Positions 58,918 to 64,000 of a stretch of DNA of 64,000 nt are shown piece after piece. Made by a program: the position numbers and the translations under genes. The stretch covers positions 122,076 through 186,075 of the forward strand of contig NZ_JNZO01000021.1 of the NCBI RefSeq assembly GCF_000717595.1. Direction: 5' to 3'. Position 1 is the stretch's first letter; every line of letters begins with the position of its first letter. Source of the stretch: Streptomyces flavochromogenes (GTDB lineage Bacteria > Actinomycetota > Actinomycetes > Streptomycetales > Streptomycetaceae). Under the pieces are notes generated by a model. That model had not been told where the DNA came from. It made no database searches and worked only from the letters and a program-made list of their open reading frames with translations.

Positions 58918-59360
58918 GCGATGGCGTAACGGAGCTCGGGGCGCTCCCAGTGGATGTGACCGGTGGGCGCGACGGTTCCGGTCCGGACGGCGCCGGTGCG
59001 CAGATAGAACTCCTCGGCGGGCGGATGGGCGACGACCCGCACGGCCTTGAGCCCGGCGGCCCCGGCCTGCCCGGTCATGTGCTCCATGAGCAGCCGCCCG
59101 ATGCCGAGCCCCTGCGCGCCGTCGGCGACGAACGCGAGGTCGAGCTCGGCGTCGTCGACGAGCAGCGCGTAGAACCCGAGCACCCGGTCGCTCGCGTCGA
59201 CGGCGACGAACACGGGATGGTGCTCGATGTACGCGCCCCCGACCTGGTACCCCTCGACCATCGCGGCGTAGTCCCCGCGATAGGCCCGGGAGCTCCTGAC
59301 GAGCCGGGTGAGCCGCTTGGAGTCTTCGGCGACGGCACGCCGGACGGTGAACTCGGACAT
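58914..59360 (-). CDS. GNAT-family N-acetyltransferase
   Basis: A 148-residue acetyl-CoA-dependent transferase. The acetyl-CoA loop is GAQGLGIGRLLMEHMTG and the substrate side includes VRSSRAYRGDYAAMVEGYQV. The ATG at 59358-59360 opens an operon with the MFS exporter. The natural acceptor amine is unknown. Confidence 0.9.
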   Translation of the reverse strand: MSEFTVRRAVAEDSKRLTRLVRSSRAYRGDYAAMVEGYQVGGAYIEHHPVFVAVDASDRVLGFYALLVDDAELDLAFVADGAQGLGIGRLLMEHMTGQAGAAGLKAVRVVAHPPAEEFYLRTGAVRTGTVAPTGHIHWERPELRYAIA

Positions 59361-59395
59361 GGGGTGAGTATAGGGGCGGGCACGGCAGTTGATCC

Positions 59396-59680
59396 TTACG
59401 TTTTGGTCAAGCGTTCAAGCGTCGCCTCCGGGGGCCCCGCCTCCGTCACCGCCTGTCCATGGCGCAGGGTCGTGCCGTGGGTGAAGGTCTCCGCGAAGAC
59501 CTCGGGGCCCAGGATCGCGCGGGCCCTCGCCTCCGTGGCGTCGACGTCCGAGCGCTCCGCCGGGGGCAGCGGTGCGCCCGTCGAGGCACGGAGGGCCGAC
59601 GCCGCGCCCAGCGGGAGGGCGGCCCCCTTCACCCGGCCCGCGCCCGCGTGGGCCGAGGCCAGGCCCTCCAGGGCGAGCGC
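59396..59680 (-). pseudogene. 3' remnant of a LuxR/AfsR-type large ATPase regulator
   Basis: The last 95 codons of a gene, ending in TAA at 59396, with no start. The encoded LEGLASAHAGAG, LGAASALRASTGAPLPPAER and RARAILGPEVFAETFTHG match the C-terminal tail of large TPR-containing LuxR/AfsR-type regulators. The similarity stops near 59675-59680, exactly where an oppositely oriented MFS fragment begins. Confidence 0.75.
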
Positions 59681-60406
59681 TTCGTCCGCCGCCAGAACCG
59701 GCTGGAGTCCCCGCTCCTCGACCTGCGGCTCTTCAGGAACCGGGCCTTCACCGGCGCGCTGCTCACCCTGCTCCTGGGCATGACCGCGCTCAACGGAGTC
59801 GAGTACCTGGTCCCGCAGCACCTCCAGGCCGTCGCGGGACTGCCGCCGCTGGAGGCCGGTCTGCGGCTGCTGCCCGGAGCGGCGGGCCTGATCGCCGGCT
59901 CGCAGCTGACCCCCTTCGTGGCGCGGAAGCTCCGTCCGGCGTACGTCCTCACCGGCGGGCTCCCGATCTCGCCGGCCGGGTACGCGGTGTTCGCCCTGGC
60001 CGAAGGCGTGACCGTGGCCGCCCTCGGTCTCGCGGTCATCATGTTCGGCGCGGCCCCGATCAGCGTCCTGGGCACGGCCCTCGCGGTCGGTTCCGCCCCG
60101 GCCGAGAAGGCGGGCGCGGCGGCCGCGACCGGCCAGACGGCCTACGACCTGGGGCTCGCCCTGGGCATCGCGGTCACCGGCAGTGTGGCGGTCGCCGTCT
60201 ACCGGGGCGGCATCCCGGCGGACGCGCCGGCCGCGGCCCACGAGAGCGTGGGCGCGGCGCCGGCCCTGCCGGACGAAGGGCTGCGGGAGCAGGCCCGGGA
60301 GGCCTTCACGACGGCCCTCCACTCGGCCTCGGCCCTGAGCGCGGTCTTCGCCCTGGTGACGGCGGCCATGGTCCTGACCCCGCTCCGCAAGGTCCCCCGC
60401 TCCTGA
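59681..60406 (+). pseudogene. 3' remnant of a DHA2-type MFS exporter
   Basis: The C-terminal 241 codons of an exporter gene. Coding similarity begins at FVRRQNRLESPLLDLRLFRN, which in intact DHA2 pumps follows about eight membrane helices. Six or so helices remain (for example TGALLTLLLGMTALNGVEYL and LRLLPGAAGLIAGSQLTPFV). An open frame extends upstream over the LuxR remnant, but that part is unrelated to transporters. No plausible start lies in the right place. Confidence 0.8.
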
Positions 60407-60571
60407 CCGATCCCCCGGGATCACCGCCTGCCGCTCGCCGCGCCCACCGCGCGGCGGGCGGCTCGCGTGGTGGCCCCTGTCGATTCCCACCCCTCGAAGC
60501 GCCGCCGGCCACGCCCCCGGCAGCCGCTCGGGAGCCGCCTGGCGGTGGCAGCGTCCGGCGGCGAGAGCCGT

Positions 60572-61054
60572 CTAGCGGCAGACGTACAGGTCGTCCGGGT
60601 CGACGCTGTCGAGACGGACGGCCAGGGCGTCGAGGCGTTCCCGCAGGTCGCGGATGTCGGCGAGGTCGAGGCCCGTCGCGGCGGCGATCCGGCGCGGCAC
60701 GTCGCGGGCCTTCTCCTTGAGAGCGGCCCCCTCGGCGGTGGGCCGCACGGTGACGGACCGCTCGTCCTCGGGGCTGCGGCGCCGCTCGACGTATCCGGCC
60801 GCCTCCAGGCGCTTGAGCAGCGGGGACAGGGTTCCGGAGTCGAGCCGGAGGCGCTCCCCGATCCCCTTCACGGGCAGCTCGCCGTGCTCCCAGAGCACCA
60901 GCATGGCGAGGTACTGGGGATAGGTGAGCCCCAGCTCCTTGAGCGCCTCGCGGTAGACGCCGTTGAAGGCGCGGGTGGCCGCGTGCAGCGAGAAGCAGAT
61001 CTGGTGGTCGAGCCGGAGGAAGTCCTCGTCCGGGACGGTGTCGAGCGTCTCCAT
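60572..61054 (-). CDS. ohrR: OhrR-type peroxide-sensing MarR regulator
   Basis: A 160-residue repressor. The reactive Cys near residue 20 is in DHQICFSLHAATRAFN; helix-turn-helix residues are LTYPQYLAMLVLWEHGELPV and GERLRLDSGTLSPLLKRLEA, then ERRRSPEDERSVTV at the wing. Oxidation of the Cys by organic peroxides releases the DNA. It is divergent from ohr with a palindrome between. The last residues include a second Cys (DDLYVCR). Confidence 0.94.
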   Translation of the reverse strand: METLDTVPDEDFLRLDHQICFSLHAATRAFNGVYREALKELGLTYPQYLAMLVLWEHGELPVKGIGERLRLDSGTLSPLLKRLEAAGYVERRRSPEDERSVTVRPTAEGAALKEKARDVPRRIAAATGLDLADIRDLRERLDALAVRLDSVDPDDLYVCR

Positions 61055-61087
61055 GCATCCAGGATACGCGAGGACACCTCACACGCG

Positions 61088-61109
61088 ATTGAGTTGTGCA
61101 CAACTGAAT
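61088..61109. promoter_or_regulatory. OhrR operator
   Basis: AGTTGTGCACAACT is a perfect 14-bp palindrome at 61092-61105, extended on both sides by ATTG/GAAT arms with one mismatch. It sits in the ohrR-ohr divergent promoter, and a TAATAG -10 for ohr follows at about 61120. Confidence 0.85.
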
Positions 61110-61167
61110 CGTGCGCTACTAATAGAGAGCCACCGCAGCACACTTCCCGAGGACAGGAACGGAAACC

Positions 61168-61584
61168 ATGGACGCGATCTACACCGCTGTCGCCACCGCC
61201 AACGGCCGCGAGGGCCGTGCCGTCAGCTCCGACGGCCACATCGACCTCCCCCTCGCCCACCCCCAGGCCCTCGGCGGCAACGGTCAGGGCACCAACCCGG
61301 AGCAGCTCTTCGCCGCCGGGTACGCGGCCTGTTTCGCCAGCGCGATGAACCTGGTCGCCCGCCAGGAGAAGATCGACATCTCCGAGGCCTCGATCACCGC
61401 CGAGGTCTCCATCGGCAAGGACGCCGCGGACGGCGGCTTCGGCCTCGCGGTCGTGATGCGCGCCGAGTTCCCGGACCACCTCCAGGGCGAGGCCGGCGCG
61501 TCCCTCCTGGAGAAGACCCACGCCTTCTGCCCGTACTCCAAGGCGACCCGCGGCAACATCAAGGTCGACCTCGTCGTCGAGTAG
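61168..61584 (+). CDS. ohr: Organic hydroperoxide resistance protein (OsmC/Ohr), copy 2
   Basis: A 138-residue peroxidase, paralogue of the protein at 43426-43848. Active-site Cys are in AAGYAACFASAM and HAFCPYSKATRGN. The ATG at 61168 has GGAAACC just before it. OhrR should induce it strongly when organic peroxides accumulate. It ends at a long hairpin terminator. Confidence 0.95.
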   Translation: MDAIYTAVATANGREGRAVSSDGHIDLPLAHPQALGGNGQGTNPEQLFAAGYAACFASAMNLVARQEKIDISEASITAEVSIGKDAADGGFGLAVVMRAEFPDHLQGEAGASLLEKTHAFCPYSKATRGNIKVDLVVE

Positions 61585-61602
61585 TTTTCTGTCGGTTCAC
61601 GT

Positions 61603-61635
61603 ACGCCCCCGGTGGTCATCGACCACCGGGGGCGT
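61603..61635 (+). terminator. ohr terminator
   Basis: A 14-bp perfect stem, ACGCCCCCGGTGGT with ACCACCGGGGGCGT and a 5-nt loop, 18 bp after the ohr stop. The remaining ~180 bp up to 61817 hold the phospholipase promoter, which I could not define. Confidence 0.88.
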
Positions 61636-61817
61636 TCGTTTGTGAGTTCTTCCGTTCGGGCACGGGGGATTCGTCTACCGTACGACGGGCAGTCATGGAA
61701 CGGCCCCCGGCCGGTGGTTCACGGGCGCTCTCCTTGGGGCGCCCATCGGCCGGTCCGCCCGGCCACCGCACGCGCACCCCCACCCGTGCTCGTCCCGACC
61801 CGGAGGAGAACTCCCCC

Positions 61818-63872
61818 ATGGCCGACCTCGACCGTCGCCGGTTCCTGCAACTCGCGGGCGGCACCGCCGCGTTCGCGATGCTCTCGGAGAGCGTCGCACG
61901 AGCCGCCGCGATACCGGCGCAGGGATCCACCGGAACGATCCAGGACATCGAGCACATCGTCGTCCTGATGCAGGAGAATCGTTCCTTCGACCACTATTTC
62001 GGTGCGATGAAGGGTGTACGCGGCTTCGGCGACCCGCGCCCCGTGACCCTGCCCAGCGGAAAGTCCGTCTGGAACCAGTCGGACGGCAGCAAGGTCACGC
62101 TCCCCTTCCGGCCGACCAGCGACAAGCTCGGCATGGAATACCTCCAGGGGCTCAACCACGACTGGGCCGGCGGCCAGAGCGCCTTCAACAAGGGGAAGTA
62201 CGACAACTGGATCCCGGCCAAGACCAAGGCCACCATGGCGCACCTCACCCGCGAGGACATCCCGTTCCACTACGCGCTCGCCGACGCGTTCACGATCTGT
62301 GACGCCTACCACTGCTCGTTCATCGGAGCGACCGACCCCAACCGCTACTACATGTGGACCGGTTACGTCGGCAACGACGGCACGGGCGGCGGCCCCGTAC
62401 TGAACAACGCCGAGGCGGGCTACGGCTGGACCACCTACCCCGAGCGCCTGCAGGCGGCGGGCGTCTCCTGGAAGATCTACCAGGACATCGGCGACGGCCT
62501 GAACGCCGCCGGCTCGTGGGGCTGGATCAACGACGCCTTCCGCGGCAACTACGGCGACAACTCGCTGCTCTACTTCAACAATTACCGCAACGCCCAGCCC
62601 GGCAATCCCCTCTACGACAAGGCCCGCACGGGCACCAACGCCAAGGCCGGCGAGGGCTTCTTCGACATCCTCCGCGCCGACGTGCAGGGCGGGCGACTGC
62701 CGCAGGTGTCCTGGATCGCCGCCCCCGAGGCCTTCTCGGAGCACGCCAACTGGCCCTCCAACTACGGCGCCTGGTACATCGCGCAGGTCCTGGACGCGCT
62801 GACCTCGAACCCGGACGTGTGGGCCCGCACCGCCCTGCTCATCACGTACGACGAGAACGACGGCTTCTTCGACCACGTGGTCCCGCCGTACGCCCCGGGC
62901 TCGGCGGCGCAGGGCCTGTCGACGGCCTCGACCACCCTCGACTACTTCGGCGGCAAGGCCGGCTACGTCGCCGGCCCCTACGGACTCGGCCCGCGCGTCC
63001 CGATGCTCGTCGTCTCGCCCTGGTCCACCGGCGGCTACACCTGTTCCGAGACCTTCGACCACACCTCGGTCATCCGCTTCATGGAGCAGCGCTTCGGCGT
63101 GCAGGAACCCCAGATCTCACCCTGGCGGCGGGCCGTCTGCGGCGACCTGACCTCCGCCTTCGACTTCTCGCGGACGGACACCTCGGCGGCCGCGCTGCCG
63201 CCGACGTCCGGCTACTTCCCGCCGGACAAGAACCGTCACCCCGACTTCCTCGCCACCGCCCCGGCGACCGGCACCATGCCCCGCCAGGAGCGCGGCGCCA
63301 AGCCCACCCGCCCGCTGAAGTACGCCCCGTTCGTGGACGGCGCCGCCGACACCGCCGCCGGCAAGTTCCGCCTCACCTTCGGCGGCGGCCCCTCGGCGGG
63401 CGCCCAGTTCTACGTGACCTCGGCGAACCGCACCGACGCGCCGTGGACGTACACGACCGAGGCCGGCAAGTCACTGGCGGACACCTGGAACACGACGTAC
63501 TCGAAGGGCGTCACCGACCTCACGGTCCACGGCCCCAACGGCTTCGTCCGCCGCTTCCGCTCCCCCGGCAAGACGGCCGTGCCCGAGGTCACGGCCCGCC
63601 ACAACGCCACTGCGGGCACGCTGGACCTGACGTTCACCAACGCCGGCGCGACCGCGACGGTGACCCTCATCAACGCCTACGGCGGCGCCCAGAAGACGCT
63701 CTCCGTCGCGAAGGGCGCGACGGTCACCCACAGCGTCGCCGTCTCCGCGGCCCACCACTGGTACGACGTCACCGTCACGTCCTCCGCGAGCACGGACTAC
63801 GTCCGCCGCCTCGCCGGCCACGTGGAGACGGGCGCGGCGAGCGTCTCGGACCCGGCCCTCCTCACGTACTGA
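61818..63872 (+). CDS. Tat-exported phospholipase C (phosphoesterase family)
   Basis: A 684-residue enzyme with a twin-arginine signal (DRRRFLQLAGGTAAF), so it is folded before export. The catalytic domain (PF04185 type) has IEHIVVLMQENRSFDHYFGA, ATDPNRYYMWTGYV, LITYDENDGFFDHVVPP and TFDHTSVIRFMEQRFG. Two C-terminal beta domains of the type found in phosphocholine-specific enzymes follow. It releases phosphate groups from phospholipids. GGAGGAG precedes the ATG by 9 bases. Confidence 0.95.
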   Translation: MADLDRRRFLQLAGGTAAFAMLSESVARAAAIPAQGSTGTIQDIEHIVVLMQENRSFDHYFGAMKGVRGFGDPRPVTLPSGKSVWNQSDGSKVTLPFRPTSDKLGMEYLQGLNHDWAGGQSAFNKGKYDNWIPAKTKATMAHLTREDIPFHYALADAFTICDAYHCSFIGATDPNRYYMWTGYVGNDGTGGGPVLNNAEAGYGWTTYPERLQAAGVSWKIYQDIGDGLNAAGSWGWINDAFRGNYGDNSLLYFNNYRNAQPGNPLYDKARTGTNAKAGEGFFDILRADVQGGRLPQVSWIAAPEAFSEHANWPSNYGAWYIAQVLDALTSNPDVWARTALLITYDENDGFFDHVVPPYAPGSAAQGLSTASTTLDYFGGKAGYVAGPYGLGPRVPMLVVSPWSTGGYTCSETFDHTSVIRFMEQRFGVQEPQISPWRRAVCGDLTSAFDFSRTDTSAAALPPTSGYFPPDKNRHPDFLATAPATGTMPRQERGAKPTRPLKYAPFVDGAADTAAGKFRLTFGGGPSAGAQFYVTSANRTDAPWTYTTEAGKSLADTWNTTYSKGVTDLTVHGPNGFVRRFRSPGKTAVPEVTARHNATAGTLDLTFTNAGATATVTLINAYGGAQKTLSVAKGATVTHSVAVSAAHHWYDVTVTSSASTDYVRRLAGHVETGAASVSDPALLTY

Positions 63873-63887
63873 CCACCCGGCGGAACG

Positions 63888-63934
63888 CCCCGAGGGCCCG
63901 TACGCGTCCATGCGGCGCGTGCGGGCCCTCGGGG
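63888..63934 (+). terminator. Terminator after the phospholipase gene
   Basis: A 13-bp perfect stem, CCCCGAGGGCCCG with CGGGCCCTCGGGG, with a 21-nt loop, 15 bp after the stop. Confidence 0.8.
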
Positions 63935-63941
63935 TTCGGTG

Positions 63942-64000
63942 GCGGGTCGGCGGGGAGCGGGGGCGGGTCCGGCGGGAGCGGGGGCGGGTCCGGCGGGGGG
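63942..64000 (+). repeat. G-rich ~20-bp tandem repeats at the window edge
   Basis: GCGGGTC(C)GGCGGGAGCGGG is repeated about three times and runs off the edge. The G runs could form a quadruplex on the plus strand. No gene is visible. Confidence 0.7.

Noticed and set aside
59459-60406. An intact MFS gene starting at 59459
   Set aside because: The first 74 codons of the frame are antisense to a LuxR-type remnant and not transporter-like; only the part from 59681 matches, so it is a fragment.
1-64000. Polyketide, NRPS or phage-defence cluster
   Set aside because: I looked for modular synthases, restriction or defence proteins and phage genes and saw none; matB and fabD are standard supply genes.

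Overview
The window is high-GC actinobacterial chromosome and almost certainly Streptomyces: GC-rich third codon positions, many GTG starts, 4-bp GTGA/ATGA stop-start overlaps, Tat and lipoprotein exporters, and a fatty-acid operon in the Streptomyces order fasR-fabD-fabH-acpP-fabF. I saw no rRNA, complete tRNA, IS element, prophage or CRISPR array, so this looks like chromosomal core with accessory inserts.

Region by region. 0-5 kb: a peroxiredoxin start, a DUF3052 protein, homodimeric pyruvate dehydrogenase E1 (aceE), a potassium channel and a secreted I36-type inhibitor. 5-7.6 kb: a DHA2 exporter with a divergent TetR regulator and a palindromic operator. 7.6-14.7 kb: two paralogous DUF1023 hydrolases, a DUF4429 protein, a NarL-type two-component pair and an acyltransferase. 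A 41-bp element of identical architecture lies in front of both the two-component operon and the hydrolase-acyltransferase operon. 14.7-17 kb: MerR, aldo/keto reductase and a beta-lactamase-like protein. 17-25 kb: an envelope block (FemX-like transferase, MurJ-like flippase, OmpR-type regulator, kinase, lipoprotein) facing an L,D-transpeptidase, then a pirin. 25-31 kb: the fatty-acid operon, with a short repeat inserted in frame in fabH and a duplicated fabF end and terminator, then DUF3145. 31-47 kb: mainly secreted degradative enzymes (SGNH hydrolase, GH3 glucosidase, M4 protease, PL3 pectate lyase), each near a TetR or LysR regulator, plus oxidoreductases with MarR or MerR regulators and an OsmC/Ohr protein. 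47-54 kb: a zinc-ribbon membrane protein, the MreB-like gene mbl, a GAF kinase with a degraded ATPase domain, an MFS transporter and malonyl-CoA synthetase matB. 54-64 kb: a large subtilase, an MFS exporter with a GNAT gene, a deletion scar joining two 5'-truncated genes, an ohrR-ohr pair and a Tat-exported phospholipase C.

How they fit together: AceE supplies acetyl-CoA; MatB and FabD/FabH/ACP/FabF supply and elongate malonyl units; the FemX/MurJ/two-component/L,D-transpeptidase block and mbl concern the cell wall; the secreted hydrolases and their local regulators serve saprophytic feeding. The strongest novelty candidates are the paired 41-bp elements, the in-frame repeat in fabH, and two independent cases where a gene's 3' end with its hairpin is duplicated in tandem. 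Coordinates and motifs were read by eye from the sequence; family names rest on recognition, with no database search.
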